Positions 1 to 10,942 of a stretch of 64,000 nucleotides of DNA are shown one piece after another. The translations under genes were made by a program, and so were the position numbers. Every line of letters starts with the position of its first letter. Position 1 is the stretch's first letter. The notes beneath the pieces were generated by a model. It saw only the letters and a list, made by a program, of their open reading frames with translations. It had not been told where the DNA came from and ran no database searches. The stretch comes from Xanthomonas arboricola (lineage in GTDB: Bacteria > Pseudomonadota > Gammaproteobacteria > Xanthomonadales > Xanthomonadaceae): assembly GCF_002940665.1 (NCBI RefSeq), contig NZ_MIGY01000003.1, positions 849,573 to 913,572 on the forward strand, in the 5' to 3' direction.

Positions 1-231
1 ATATCCGACCACGTTTTTCGCCGGTGTTTTTTAGGTGCGGAGATCGTTGTCTTGCTGATGAGGACTGCATTGGGCAAGCGAGAGGACTGACTGAACGGCG
101 GACCATTGCGATGAGAGATTTTGCCGGTGTGCAGGACCGGCCAGATGCGGCCTCTCGTTTGCGTTGAAGAGCCCGACGAACCAACGCCGCGCAGTCGACC
201 GTCCGCACTCACGCCCACCGCACGGCTGTCC

Positions 232-1200
232 TCAGCGCGTCGCCGCCTCTACCCGTGCCCAACCGTCGGCTTCGACCTGGGTCAAGGTCTCCAGCGCGCC
301 GAGATTTTCTTCCAGCTGCGCCACCCGACTGGCACCCAGGATCACCGTGGACACGTGCGAGTTGCGCAGGCACCAGGCGATGGCCAGGCGCGCGGGCGAC
401 TGGCCCAGCGCGGCGGCCAAGGCGCAGAACGCGCGGGCGCGTTCCAGGCGGCGCGCTTCCGGCGCGCCTAGCACTTCGTCCTGCAACCATTGATTGCCCG
501 GCTGGCCGAGGCGGCTGTCGGCGTCCACCCCGGCGTTGTACTTACCGGTCAGCAGGCCCGAGGCCAGCGGCGACCAGATCGTGGTGCCCAGCCCGCTCTC
601 GCACAGCGGCGCGTATTCGCGCTCCAGCCGGTCGCGGTGCAGCAGGTTGTACTGCGGTTGCTCCATCGCCGGAGCGTGCAGGTGCTCCTGCTCGGCGATG
701 CGGATGGCCTCGCGCAACTGCTCGGCGCTCCACTCGGAGGTGCCCCAGTACAGCACCTTGCCCTGGCGGATCAGGGCATCCATGCTGCGCACGGTTTCGC
801 GGATCGGCGTGTCCGGGTCGGGCCGGTGACAGAAGTACAGGTCCAGATAGTCCACGCGCAGGCGCTTGAGCGCGGCATGGCAGGCGTCGGTGACATGCTT
901 GCGCGAGAGTCCGCGCTGGGTCGGCCGCGGGCTGTCCACCGCGCCGAAGAACACCTTGCTCGACACGCAATAACCATCGCGCGGCAGGCGCAGATCGGCG
1001 ATCACATCGCCCATCACCTCTTCGGCGCGGCCGCGTGCGTAGACCTCGGCATTGTCGAAGAAATTGATGCCGTTGTCCCAGGCGGCGGCAATCAGGTTGC
1101 GCGCTTCGCTGCGCCCGATCTGCTTGCCGAAAGTGACCCAGGCCCCGAACGACAAGGCCGACAGCTGCAGCCCGGTGGCCCCCAGACGACGGTATTGCAT
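232..1200 (-). CDS. Aldo/keto reductase, potassium-channel beta-subunit-like
   Basis: 322-residue NADPH-dependent oxidoreductase of the aldo/keto reductase superfamily, expected to be cytosolic. The protein opens with MQYRRLGATGLQLSALSFGA, the typical strand-1 start of the family. The catalytic tetrad region is visible as DNAEVY near residue 53 and a lysine in SSKVFF near 80, and the C-terminal cofactor loop as VSTVILGASR. The LDLYFCHRPDPDTP segment resembles the Kv-beta/YghZ subgroup. I chose the ATG at 1200 because the 41 residues encoded upstream are low-complexity and unlike any AKR N-terminus. It stands alone, convergent with nothing, with a long repeat array upstream. The substrate cannot be read from sequence. 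Confidence 0.9.
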   Translation of the reverse strand: MQYRRLGATGLQLSALSFGAWVTFGKQIGRSEARNLIAAAWDNGINFFDNAEVYARGRAEEVMGDVIADLRLPRDGYCVSSKVFFGAVDSPRPTQRGLSRKHVTDACHAALKRLRVDYLDLYFCHRPDPDTPIRETVRSMDALIRQGKVLYWGTSEWSAEQLREAIRIAEQEHLHAPAMEQPQYNLLHRDRLEREYAPLCESGLGTTIWSPLASGLLTGKYNAGVDADSRLGQPGNQWLQDEVLGAPEARRLERARAFCALAAALGQSPARLAIAWCLRNSHVSTVILGASRVAQLEENLGALETLTQVEADGWARVEAATR

Positions 1201-1373
1201 TGGCAGACTCCAACAACCTCCGCGGCGCCCTGCCCCGGATCGGCGTGCGCAGTGTAGGACGTGGTGCTGCCAGGGCGACAGGGTGAGGCGCCTTGGCACC
1301 GCACAGATCGGTCTCGCATGCACGTCTGCTGGTGTGGCGCATTGCGTTCAACGATGACGTGGCAATGCAGGAG

Positions 1374-2690
1374 TTGCTTGCCGATCAGCAGTAGCAATCT
1401 TAGGAGCGTGTTGTCGCGTCCGGGGACGGGACCGTGTGGCGGCATGGATGCCGCCACCGAGCCTCCACGGACGGATTCACGGCGTGTCCCGCCACTGGAT
1501 GCGGCGCCGCGCTGCCGACCGACTCCGCACACCGATCCATCTGTGCACCACATCTATAGTTCCACGCGAATGCTCCGGTCTTCTGCGGGCGCTTGCACGC
1601 GTACCGGTGTGGGACACGCCGCAAGTACGTCCGTGTAGGCTCTGGCGCGGCATCCATGCCGCTCAAGGTCCCACGCCGGCACCCGCGCAAGCACCACCGG
1701 TTGTTGTCGGTTGCGGAAAGAAATGCCGAGGTCCTGCTGGGCGACAGGTCCTTCGTAGCGTCCATCCTGGCGCCGTGAGAGCAGATAGATGGCTTGCCGA
1801 TTACATCGGAAAGGAAGTCCACAGGAATCAACACGTGCTTGAAAGCATTGCTTGCCGATCAGCTGTAGCACTTTGGGAGCGTGGTGCTGCGTCCGGGGGC
1901 GGGACCGTGTGGCGGCATGGATGCCGCCACCGAGCCTCCACGGACGGATTCACGGCGTGTCCCGACACCGGATGCGGCGCCGCGCTGCCGACCAATTCCG
2001 CATACCGATCATCTATGCACGACATCTATCTTTTCAATGCGAACGCTTCGGTCTGCCGAGGGCGCTTGCACGCGTACCGGTGTGGGACACGCCGCAAGTA
2101 CGTCCCTGTAGGCTCTGGCGCAGCATCCATGCCGAAGGTCCCACGCCGGCACGCGCGCAAGCACCACCGGTTGTTGTCGGTTGCGGAAAGAAATGCGGAG
2201 GGCCTGGTGATCTGCAGGTCTTTCGGAGCGTTACCGTCGCTGGCGACATGACAGCAGATGGATGCCTTACCGATTTGCATTGGCCACAGACTGCATAGGC
2301 ATCCGCACGTGCTTTGAAAGCATTGCTTGCCGATCAGCGCTAGCAGTATCGGGAGCGTGGTGTCGCGTCCGGGGGCGGGACCGTGTGGCGGCATGGAGGC
2401 CGCCACCGAGCCTCCACGGACGGATTCACGGCGTGTCCCGACACCGGATGCGGCGCCGCGCCGCCGACCGACCACGCGAAGCAGGTCAGTCAGTTCTGGC
2501 CGAGTGCCCCGTCTGCCCAGGGCGCTTACGCACGTACCGCGACGGGACACGCCGCACGTCCGGCGCTACGTCCATGCAGGCTCTGGCGCAGCATCCATGC
2601 CGAAGGTCCCACGCCGGCACGCGCGCAAGCACCACCGGTTGTTGTCGACGGCTGAAGGGAAAAGCGGCATCCGGTCGGGTGATCGTGCTT
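1374..2690. repeat. Array of three ~475-bp tandem repeats, each with an internal inverted repeat
   Basis: Three diverged direct copies begin at 1374, 1848 and 2323 (each opens TTGCTTGCCGATCAGC), spacing 474 and 475 bp; the third is shorter. Each copy holds an imperfect inverted repeat with ~52-bp arms about 120 bp apart. The left arms start GCGGCATGGA (1439-1490, 1912-1963, 2388-2439). The right arms start GGGACACGCC (1611-1662, 2084-2134, 2544-2602). Reading frames crossing the array change frame between copies and look like no protein. It fills most of the gap between the aldo/keto reductase and the transporter. Confidence 0.85.
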
Positions 2691-2911
2691 CGGGGCGCGG
2701 TCTGTGGGGGCGACGCACGGGCAGCGAATCGACGCCCCCGCCCCATCACCTTGCGCAAGCGTGGCTCGTCTGCCCCCGCGCAGGGAACTGCCCGCGCCCG
2801 ACCTGGCTCGCCTGCGGGCCAACGGGCGGGCCCTGAATGCTGCTCGCCTTGCCCACGGTCACCCCCTGCTCTAGGCTTCTCGTTTTGCCGTCAGCAGCCC
2901 CGGGGATTGGA

Positions 2912-4210
2912 ATGGTCGAAGGTTTGGGAAGGATAGGTTTCGGCCTGTTCGGTCTGGCGGTGCTCATCGGCATCACCTGGCTGTTTTCGAGCAACCGCCG
3001 CGCGATCGACTGGAAGCTGGTCACCACCGGTCTGGCGCTGCAGATTTCGTTCGCCACACTGGTGCTGCTGGTGCCGGGCGGACGCGATGTGTTCGATTCG
3101 CTGGGCAAGGGCTTCGTCAAGGTGCTGAGCTTCGTCAATGAGGGGTCGACCTTCATTTTCGGCAACCTGATGAACATCGACAGCTACGGCTTCATCTTCG
3201 CGTTTCAGGTGCTGCCCACCATCATCTTCTTCTCGGCGCTGATGGGCGTGCTCTACCATCTGGGCGTGATGCAGGTCGTTGTACGTGCGATGGCGTGGGC
3301 GATCACCAAGGTGATGCGCGTCTCCGGTGCGGAAACCACCAGCGTATGCGCCAGCGTGTTCATCGGCCAGACCGAGGCGCCGCTGACGGTGCGCCCGTAC
3401 ATCCCCAAGATGACCCAGTCCGAGCTGCTGACGATGATGATCGGCGGCATGGCGCATATCGCCGGCGGCGTGCTTGCCGCCTACGTCGGCATGCTCGGCG
3501 GCAGCGATCCCGCGCAGCAGGCGTTCTACGCCAAGCATCTGCTCGCCGCCAGCATCATGGCCGCACCCGCCACGCTGGTGGTCGCCAAACTGCTGGTGCC
3601 GGAAACCGGCACCCCGCTGACCCGCGGCACGGTCAAGATGGAAGTGGAAAAGACCACCAGCAACATCATCGATGCGGCAGCGGCCGGCGCCGGCGATGGC
3701 CTGCGGTTGGCGCTCAACATCGGCGCGATGCTACTGGCCTTCATTGCGCTGATTGCCCTGATCAATGCACCACTGACCTGGCTGGGCGAAATCACCGGCG
3801 CCGCCGCGCTGCTGGGCCGCCCGACCAACCTGTCGACGATCTTCGGCTACGTGCTGGCGCCGATTGCCTGGGTGATCGGCACCCCGTGGGTGGACGCGAC
3901 CACTGTCGGTTCGCTGATCGGGCAGAAGGTGGTGATCAACGAGTTTGTCGCCTACAGCGAGCTGTCGCGTATCGTGAAGGGCGAAGTGCCGGGCGTGGGC
4001 CTGAGCGCGGAAGGTCGGCTGATTGCCACGTATGCGCTGTGCGGCTTTGCCAATTTCAGCTCGATTGCGATCCAGATCGGTGGCATCGGCGGGCTGGCAC
4101 CGGAACGCCGTCACGATCTGGCCAAATTCGGCCTGCGCGCAGTGCTGGGCGGTTCGATCGCCACGTTCATGACCGCTACCATTGCCGGTGTGCTCTCGCA
4201 TTTCGGTTGA
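2912..4210 (+). CDS. Concentrative nucleoside transporter (CNT/NupC family)
   Basis: 432-residue inner-membrane permease that should import nucleosides with protons or sodium. About ten hydrophobic segments are visible. The CNT signature GQTEAPLTVRPYIPKM lies near residue 150, followed by MIGGMAHIAGGVLAAYV, and a later gate region contains GEVPGVGLS and YALCGFANFSSIAIQIGG. The ATG at 2912 (MVEGLGRIGFG) follows a GGGGATT-like ribosome site; 25 codons encoded upstream are not membrane-like. Length matches NupC/NupX relatives (about 400-430). The following ribokinase-type gene, 78 bp on, suggests shared nucleoside or ribose use, but that is inference. Confidence 0.92.
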   Translation: MVEGLGRIGFGLFGLAVLIGITWLFSSNRRAIDWKLVTTGLALQISFATLVLLVPGGRDVFDSLGKGFVKVLSFVNEGSTFIFGNLMNIDSYGFIFAFQVLPTIIFFSALMGVLYHLGVMQVVVRAMAWAITKVMRVSGAETTSVCASVFIGQTEAPLTVRPYIPKMTQSELLTMMIGGMAHIAGGVLAAYVGMLGGSDPAQQAFYAKHLLAASIMAAPATLVVAKLLVPETGTPLTRGTVKMEVEKTTSNIIDAAAAGAGDGLRLALNIGAMLLAFIALIALINAPLTWLGEITGAAALLGRPTNLSTIFGYVLAPIAWVIGTPWVDATTVGSLIGQKVVINEFVAYSELSRIVKGEVPGVGLSAEGRLIATYALCGFANFSSIAIQIGGIGGLAPERRHDLAKFGLRAVLGGSIATFMTATIAGVLSHFG

Positions 4211-4288
4211 GGCGGCGCGGGTTCATCGGTATGACGGTCTAATCGCCGCACGCCACGTTTCATTCAGTCATTCAAGTCAAGGGTATTT

Positions 4289-5245
4289 ATGAGTTCGGTC
4301 GTCGTTGTCGGGTCCTTCAATGTCGATCACGTGTGGCGCTGTGATGTCCTGCCTGCGCCGGGCGCCACCATTGCCGGTCGCTACAGCACCGGCCCGGGTG
4401 GAAAGGGCTTCAACCAGGCGGTCGCGGCCGCACGTGCCGGTGCCAGGACGCACTTTCTGTGCGCATTGGGCGACGACGCCGGCGGCGCGTTGGCGCGCTC
4501 GCTGGCTGCGCATGACGGGTTCGCGCTGATCGCCGAGCCCAGCAATGAGCCGACCGGCACCGGCGGTATCTATGTCGACGCGCACGGCCGCAATACCATC
4601 GTGATCGGGGCCGGTGCCAACTCGGTACTGAGTGCAGCGTTCGTGGACAACCAGCGCGCGCTGGTGGCCTCGTCCGGCGTGCTGCTGGCGCAGTTGGAAT
4701 CGCCGGCGGAAACCATCGAGTCGGCGCTGGCGCTGGCACGCGAATGCGGCGTACTGACCGTACTCAACGCCGCTCCGGCCAATGCGCCGACCTCGATCGG
4801 CCTGCTCAAGCTGTCGGATGTGCTGACGCCCAACGAAACCGAATTTGCCGCCCTGCTCGGCCGCCACGTCGGTGAACGCATCAATGCAGACGATGTGGCG
4901 GCGCTGGACGGCAACACGCTGCATTCGTTGTGCCGCAAGTTGCTACCGGGCGGTACGGTGGTGGTGACGCTGGGATCGGTGGGCGCCTTCATCTCGCACG
5001 CGGAAGAACAGCTGCGCGGCGACACGGCTGCGCATTACCGTGTGGGCGCGGAGAGCGCGCAGACGGTGGACACCACCGGCGCCGGCGATGCCTTCAATGG
5101 CGCGCTGGTGGCCTCGCTGGCGCAGGCGCCCACTGCCAGCTTCATCACCCACGTGCGCTTTGCCACCCGCTACGCCGCGCGCTCCACCGAAGTGGAAGGC
5201 GCTGCCACCTCGATGCCGCGCATGGTGCCCGAACCGGCCGTGTGA
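4289..5245 (+). CDS. Ribokinase-family (PfkB) sugar kinase
   Basis: 318-residue PfkB-fold carbohydrate kinase. N-terminal VVVVGSFNVDHV and substrate loop GPGGKGFNQA (residues 35-44) match ribokinase signature 1. DTTGAGDAFNGAL near 261 supplies the anion hole and the catalytic Asp (about 267). LTPNETEF near 183 is the usual ribokinase NxxE magnesium site. ATG 4289 follows AAGGGTATTT. Downstream of the CNT transporter on the same strand with a 78-bp gap, it could phosphorylate ribose released from imported nucleosides. An adenosine- or inosine-type nucleoside kinase activity cannot be excluded from sequence. Confidence 0.9.
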   Translation: MSSVVVVGSFNVDHVWRCDVLPAPGATIAGRYSTGPGGKGFNQAVAAARAGARTHFLCALGDDAGGALARSLAAHDGFALIAEPSNEPTGTGGIYVDAHGRNTIVIGAGANSVLSAAFVDNQRALVASSGVLLAQLESPAETIESALALARECGVLTVLNAAPANAPTSIGLLKLSDVLTPNETEFAALLGRHVGERINADDVAALDGNTLHSLCRKLLPGGTVVVTLGSVGAFISHAEEQLRGDTAAHYRVGAESAQTVDTTGAGDAFNGALVASLAQAPTASFITHVRFATRYAARSTEVEGAATSMPRMVPEPAV

Positions 5246-5468
5246 TCCGCGCGCGCTTCAAACAGACCACGAAGGCGACCGCAGCGATGCGGTCGCCTTC
5301 TGCGTTCGGGCATCGGCATACCCATGAGACTGCGTCGCTCCGCAAACGACATGTCGAGGCCTGCGCGTCGACGGACGCTACGAACCCGGCTGCGCCTGAG
5401 CTCCGATCTTCTTCATCGGACAGTCGTGAAGGTAACGGGAAGCAAGCGTGATGCGAGGTTGGGCGCCC

Positions 5469-5562
5469 GTACCCTCATCCGGCGCTGATGCGCCACCTTC
5501 TCCCGACGGGAGAAGGAATAGAAGCCCCTCTCCCGCCGGCAGAGGGGTTGGGGTGAGGGTAC
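5469..5562. repeat. 94-bp intergenic element with terminal inverted repeats and three hairpins
   Basis: Ends are 12-bp inverted repeats, GTACCCTCATCC (5469-5480) and GGGTGAGGGTAC (5551-5562), with one mismatch. Between them lie three consecutive hairpins: GGCGC/GCGCC (5481-5494), CCTTCTCCCG/GGGAGAAGG (5496-5515) and a CCCCTC/GAGGGG stem (5525-5545). It is non-coding and sits between the kinase gene and dusB. Its shape is that of a small non-autonomous repeat; it could also stop transcription. Confidence 0.75.
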
Positions 5563-5650
5563 GGTCAGCCAGCAATCTCGCCGCTGCCCTCGCTCTACTG
5601 GTCACCTGACCCACACAGCAACCGCACAAGACCGAAGGCCGGAACTGCTC

Positions 5651-5690
5651 TCCCGATTCCCGATTCCCGATTCCCGATTCCCGATTCCCT
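5651..5690. repeat. Five tandem CGATTCC heptamers
   Basis: Five perfect 7-bp copies end 20 bp before the dusB start codon, so the array is probably in the dusB leader. The same heptamer family recurs at 33877-33960, 41656-41920, 43173-43200, 44012-44160, 46573-46720 and 55619-55703. Confidence 0.9.
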
Positions 5691-5709
5691 ACCCAGCTAC
5701 AATGCCGCC

Positions 5710-6708
5710 ATGCAGATCGGCCCCTACTCCATCGACCCGAAGGTGATCCTCGCCCCGATGGCCGGCGTCACCGACAAGCCGTTCCGGCTGTTGTGCAAGC
5801 GGCTGGGCGCCGGGCTGGCGGTGTCGGAGATGACCATCTCCGATCCGCGCTTCTGGGGCACGAGCAAATCGCTGCACCGCATGGATCATGCCGGCGAGCC
5901 GGATCCGGTCAGCGTGCAGATCGCCGGCACCGAACCGCAGCAATTGGCCGAGGCGGCGCGCTACAACGTCGACCACGGTGCGCAGCTGATCGACATCAAC
6001 ATGGGTTGCCCGGCCAAGAAGGTCTGCAATGCCTGGGCCGGCTCGGCGCTGATGCGCGACGAGGGCCTGGTGGCACGCATCCTCAGCGCGGTGGTGCAGG
6101 CGGTGGATGTGCCGGTGACCCTGAAGATCCGCACCGGGTGGGACTGCGATCACCGCAACGGCCCGACCATCGCGCGCATCGCGCAGGACTGCGGGATCGC
6201 CGCGCTGGCCGTGCACGGGCGCACCCGCGATCAGCATTACAGCGGCACCGCCGAGTACGCCACGATTGCGCAGATCAAGGCGGCGCTGCAGATTCCGGTG
6301 ATCGCCAATGGCGATATCGACTCGCCGCAGAAGGCGGCGCAGGTGCTGCGCGAGACCGGCGTGGATGCGGTGATGATCGGGCGTGCCGCGCAGGGGCGCC
6401 CGTGGATCTTCGGCGAGGTGGCGCACTATCTGTCCAGCGGCGAGCTGTTGCCGCCGCCGACGCTGGCGTTCGTGCGCGACACCTTGCTCGGCCATCTGGA
6501 AGCGCTGCACGCCTTCTATGGCCAGCCGCAGGGCGTGCGCATCGCGCGCAAGCATCTGGGCTGGTACGCCAAGGACCACCCGCAGAGCGCCGACTTCCGT
6601 GCGGTGGTCAATCGCGCCGAAACGCCGGAAGCGCAGCTGGAACTGACCCGCGCGTATTTCGATGCCTTGATCGCCGGCGTGCCGCCAGCGCTGGCGGCGG
6701 CTGCCTGA
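5710..6708 (+). CDS. dusB: tRNA-dihydrouridine synthase B
   Basis: 332-residue FMN enzyme that reduces specific uridines in tRNA to dihydrouridine. The TIM-barrel opens with VILAPMAGVTDKPFR (FMN binding). NMGCPAKKVCN near residue 97 carries the family cysteine. VTLKIRTGW, AVHGRTRDQHYSG, VIANGDI and MIGRAAQGRPWIFGE follow in the normal DusB order. Length fits DusB (about 320-330). In enterics dusB precedes fis; here fis is absent and a methyltransferase gene follows 28 bp on. The ATG at 5710 is the only good start and lies just after a heptamer array. Confidence 0.96.
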   Translation: MQIGPYSIDPKVILAPMAGVTDKPFRLLCKRLGAGLAVSEMTISDPRFWGTSKSLHRMDHAGEPDPVSVQIAGTEPQQLAEAARYNVDHGAQLIDINMGCPAKKVCNAWAGSALMRDEGLVARILSAVVQAVDVPVTLKIRTGWDCDHRNGPTIARIAQDCGIAALAVHGRTRDQHYSGTAEYATIAQIKAALQIPVIANGDIDSPQKAAQVLRETGVDAVMIGRAAQGRPWIFGEVAHYLSSGELLPPPTLAFVRDTLLGHLEALHAFYGQPQGVRIARKHLGWYAKDHPQSADFRAVVNRAETPEAQLELTRAYFDALIAGVPPALAAAA

Positions 6709-6736
6709 GTTTTCCTGCTTTGCTGGAGCTGCAGCG

Positions 6737-7564
6737 ATGAACGCACCAAACGACACCCCGACCTATCTGCATGGGTTTTCGTCCACCGAACAGGCACGCC
6801 TGCTCAAGCAGGCGCGCCTGCTGGAAGCCACGCTGTTCAACCAGATCGACTACAGCGGCACACGCCGGCTGCTGGAAGTGGGCAGCGGCGTGGGTGCGCA
6901 GACCGAAATCCTGCTGCGCCGTTTTCCCGACCTGCATGTCACCGGCGTGGATCTGAGCGAGGCGCAGTTGGGCGCGGCACGCGCCAATCTGGAACGGCTG
7001 GCATGGTGCCGCGAGCGCTACACGCTGCAGCAGGCCGATGCGAGCGATCTGCCGTTCGAAGCGCGTCAGTTCGATGCGGCATTCCTGTGCTGGGTGCTCG
7101 AGCATGTGCCCTCGCCTGCGCGCGTGCTCAACGAGGTGCGGCGTGTGCTGCTGCCGGGCTCGCCGGTGTATGTCACCGAGGTGATGAACGCCTCGTTCCT
7201 GCTGCATCCGTATTCGCCCAACCTGTGGCGCTACTGGATGGCCTTCAACGATTTCCAGCACGACCAGGGCGGCGACCCGTTCGTCGGCGCCAAGCTGGGC
7301 AACCTGCTGCTGGCCGGCGGCTTTCGCGATGTGCACACCGAGATCAAGACGCTGCATCTGGACAACCGCGAGCCGGGCCGGCGCAAGACCATGATCGGGT
7401 TCTGGGAAGAAGTGCTGCTGTCGGCGGCCGACCAGTTGCTTAAGGCCGGCGCGGTGAACGCAGACACCGTGGATGGCATGCGCCGCGAACTGGCGCAGGT
7501 GCATAGCGACCCGAATGCGGTGTTCTTCTACTCGTTCGTGCAGGCGCGCGCGACGGTGTATTGA
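6737..7564 (+). CDS. Class I SAM-dependent methyltransferase
   Basis: 275-residue Rossmann methyltransferase. Motif I is LLEVGSGVGAQTEILL (residues 50-65), the acidic end of strand 2 is VTGVDLSEAQL, and motif II/III is FDAAFLCWVLEHVPSP, as in UbiE-type small-molecule methyltransferases. A strong AGCTGCAGCG leader precedes ATG 6737. It follows dusB by 28 bp and is probably co-transcribed. Nothing in the sequence names the substrate; lipid, quinone or secondary-metabolite methylation are all possible. Confidence 0.88.
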   Translation: MNAPNDTPTYLHGFSSTEQARLLKQARLLEATLFNQIDYSGTRRLLEVGSGVGAQTEILLRRFPDLHVTGVDLSEAQLGAARANLERLAWCRERYTLQQADASDLPFEARQFDAAFLCWVLEHVPSPARVLNEVRRVLLPGSPVYVTEVMNASFLLHPYSPNLWRYWMAFNDFQHDQGGDPFVGAKLGNLLLAGGFRDVHTEIKTLHLDNREPGRRKTMIGFWEEVLLSAADQLLKAGAVNADTVDGMRRELAQVHSDPNAVFFYSFVQARATVY

Positions 7565-7634
7565 GCGGGCGTGCTGCTCGGCGTGCTGCTCGACGTGTTG
7601 CACGCGCGTTGACGAGCGGCCCCGCCAAGCGGGC

Positions 7635-8723
7635 CTACCGAGCTACCGGCGCAGGCGTGGCAGCATGTTCCAGGTCGCCGGTCAGCACCGTGCCGGTCGG
7701 CTCGTGCCAGATGCGTCGCCACATCTGCGCCAGCACCTCGCCGATCTGATCGCGCGCCACCGGCGCGCGGTAGGCCGCCTGGATTTGTCGCGGCGCGATT
7801 GGTTGCCACTGCCCGTCTTGGCGATGGGCCACCACGAAGTTGAAGTTGTAGTCCGGTTCCAGGCCCATGCGCAGATCGCTGAGCATCAGCTCGTCGTCGA
7901 CCAGGCGTGCGCGCATGAAACCGCGATTGAACCAGGTCAACCGGCGCACCGCATCGAAACTGGTCACTTCGCCCAGCGCCTGGGTGTTGCTGGAATAACC
8001 GCGAAACTGCATCGGGCCCTTGTCGGCCACCAGCGAGCGCTCGCCGATCACATAGCCGTTGGGCGTCATCGCCACCACGCGCCACAGCAAGGTGTTGAGC
8101 GGCATCGGCACCGAGAAGCGCGGCGCATCCTTCAAGCCGAGCGCGGCCAGCGCACGGTCCGCTTCCTGGTCGACCAGGTGCTTGGCCAGCAACGACCAGC
8201 CCAGATAGGCGGAGCTGAGCGCCAGCCCGATCACCAGCGCGTGCTGCGCGATCGGGCGTGCGCGCGCAAACCACCCTACCGCGCAGGCAAGCAGTAACCA
8301 CAGCGTGTAGGCCGGGTCGATGATGAAGACGCTCGACCACATCGCCGGATGCGGCTGCAGCGGCCACCATAGCTGAGTGCCGTAGACGGTGAAGGCATCC
8401 AGCAGCGGATGCGTGATCAAGGCCAGCTGGATCGCCCAGAACCAGCGCTTGGGCGCAGCGGCCACGCGCCCATTGCCGTAACGGCGAAACAGCCACCAGA
8501 TCAACCCGCCCAGCAACGGCAGCAAGAACAACGAATGGCTGGCGCTGCGATGCACCGTCATCAGCGTGACCGGATCGTCGGTCAGCGGCAGCAACACCAG
8601 CGCATCGAGATCGGGCAAGGTGCCCAGCGCGGCGCCGGCCAACAGGGCTGCACGGCGCTGTCCTGCCGGTGCGATGGCGGCAGCGATGGCGCCGCCAAGA
8701 ACGATCTGGGTCAATGAATCCAT
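7635..8723 (-). CDS. DUF457-type membrane-bound metal-dependent hydrolase
   Basis: 362-residue protein whose N-terminal 190 residues match the YdjM/DUF457 family. MDSLTQIVLGGAIAAAIAP starts a membrane helix, LGTLPDLDALV and HRSASHSLFLLPLLGG supply the Asp/His metal-ligand pattern, and ITHPLLDAFTVYGTQL another His/Asp. Four or five membrane segments are seen. The C-terminal half is a soluble domain typical of the long version of this family. Function is unproven. It is convergent with the methyltransferase gene (70 bp apart). A shorter relative is encoded at 62021-62560. Confidence 0.85.
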   Translation of the reverse strand: MDSLTQIVLGGAIAAAIAPAGQRRAALLAGAALGTLPDLDALVLLPLTDDPVTLMTVHRSASHSLFLLPLLGGLIWWLFRRYGNGRVAAAPKRWFWAIQLALITHPLLDAFTVYGTQLWWPLQPHPAMWSSVFIIDPAYTLWLLLACAVGWFARARPIAQHALVIGLALSSAYLGWSLLAKHLVDQEADRALAALGLKDAPRFSVPMPLNTLLWRVVAMTPNGYVIGERSLVADKGPMQFRGYSSNTQALGEVTSFDAVRRLTWFNRGFMRARLVDDELMLSDLRMGLEPDYNFNFVVAHRQDGQWQPIAPRQIQAAYRAPVARDQIGEVLAQMWRRIWHEPTGTVLTGDLEHAATPAPVAR

Positions 8724-9446
8724 CGGCCGATGCTAGCAGGCCGGACACCGTCCAATGCCATCGCGTGCGTTCTGGCCGGCGGGCAGTCAGCCAGCAGGCA
8801 CGTTGCTCGCATCGCGCCGTGGTTGCGGGCCGAAAAAAAAACGCCACGGCCTACGTCCGCATTCCCTGTCCCCGGACGGCGAACGCTGCACGTCGCGCAC
8901 GTCCGGTGGCAGCACCCGGCAGCTGCGGGCTGCCGGCATCTGCCGCGCATGGCAAGCGGATAGGAACAAGGCGCGGACAGGAGGATGCAACGTGGACAAG
9001 TGCATGCGGACGTCTCCAGGACAAAAACTCGGCGCCGTGATCGGGCGTTGCGCTGGCAGGTTGCGTGTGCCGCCCGCAGGCGTCGGCAGCGCGCTCGCGC
9101 AAATGCGCCCACCGCAAGGCGCGGCGGAGCGCTGCGATCGGACAAGCGCAGGTCGTGGTCGCCAGGGCAGCCATGCGCCTTGGCCCCGGCACGCTGGCCA
9201 ACGACATCGCTTATTCCCCTCCAGCGGGGTGGCTGCACCCAGCCATGCCGCCACGCACGCACGCATGCTGGCCGGTCAATACGACCACCGCATGGCAAGC
9301 TGACGACGCCCGGATGACCGTGCAAACCCACGCCAGGACACGGGTTTAACGCCACACCGGGCTGTTCAGGCGCACAATGCACGGGCTTGTCGGACGGTGT
9401 ATCATCCGCACCCATCTTTTCATCCGAATTAAGGGATATAAGCCTG
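8724..9446. other. Intergenic region upstream of metK, no gene recognised
   Basis: 723 bp between the divergent DUF457 and metK genes. Open frames exist on both strands, as expected at this GC content, but none resembles a protein or has a convincing start. A possible metK -10 (TATCAT, 9400-9405) lies 41 bp before the start codon. I looked for a SAM or SAH riboswitch here and found no matching core. Confidence 0.6.
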
Positions 9447-10658
<1,212 letters not shown>

Positions 10659-10698
10659 GTCAGTCGCTCCTGCGGGAGCGGCGCTGGCGAGAAGTGCG

Positions 10699-10722
10699 AA
10701 TGGGCCGCGTCTGCGGCCCATT
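10699..10722 (+). terminator. Rho-independent terminator after metK
   Basis: Perfect 10-bp stem AATGGGCCGC/GCGGCCCATT with a GTCT loop, 40 bp after the metK stop, followed by TTGCGTTCT. Confidence 0.8.
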
Positions 10723-10942
10723 TGCGTTCTGGCCGAACGCCTGTCCGAAGGCGGCGGGCAGGGCTGGACACACCGGCCGTCAGTACGCACTGCACAAGGC
10801 CGCGGCGCGATGACATGCAGAAGACCGGCCGGCATCATCCACCGACACACCTGGCCGAACCACGTGCTTGGTACGTCACCTGTCAGGGATCGTGTTGGTC
10901 CTGCGTCTGCATGCGAGCAATGCCGCGCAGATCGGCCCGCGC

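Noticed and set aside
1436..2251. Coding frames across the 475-bp repeat array
   Set aside because: Frames shift between copies, the translations are Arg/Thr/Pro-rich without structure, and both strands are equally open.
5651..5690. CRISPR-like array
   Set aside because: The units are pure 7-bp tandem repeats with no spacers and no cas genes nearby.
8711..9415. A 234-codon frame upstream of metK
   Set aside because: Composition is unlike neighbours, it overlaps the DUF457 start, and there is no ribosome site or recognisable fold.
9361..9446. SAM riboswitch on metK
   Set aside because: No SAM-I, SAM-II or SAM/SAH core could be matched; only short chance hairpins.
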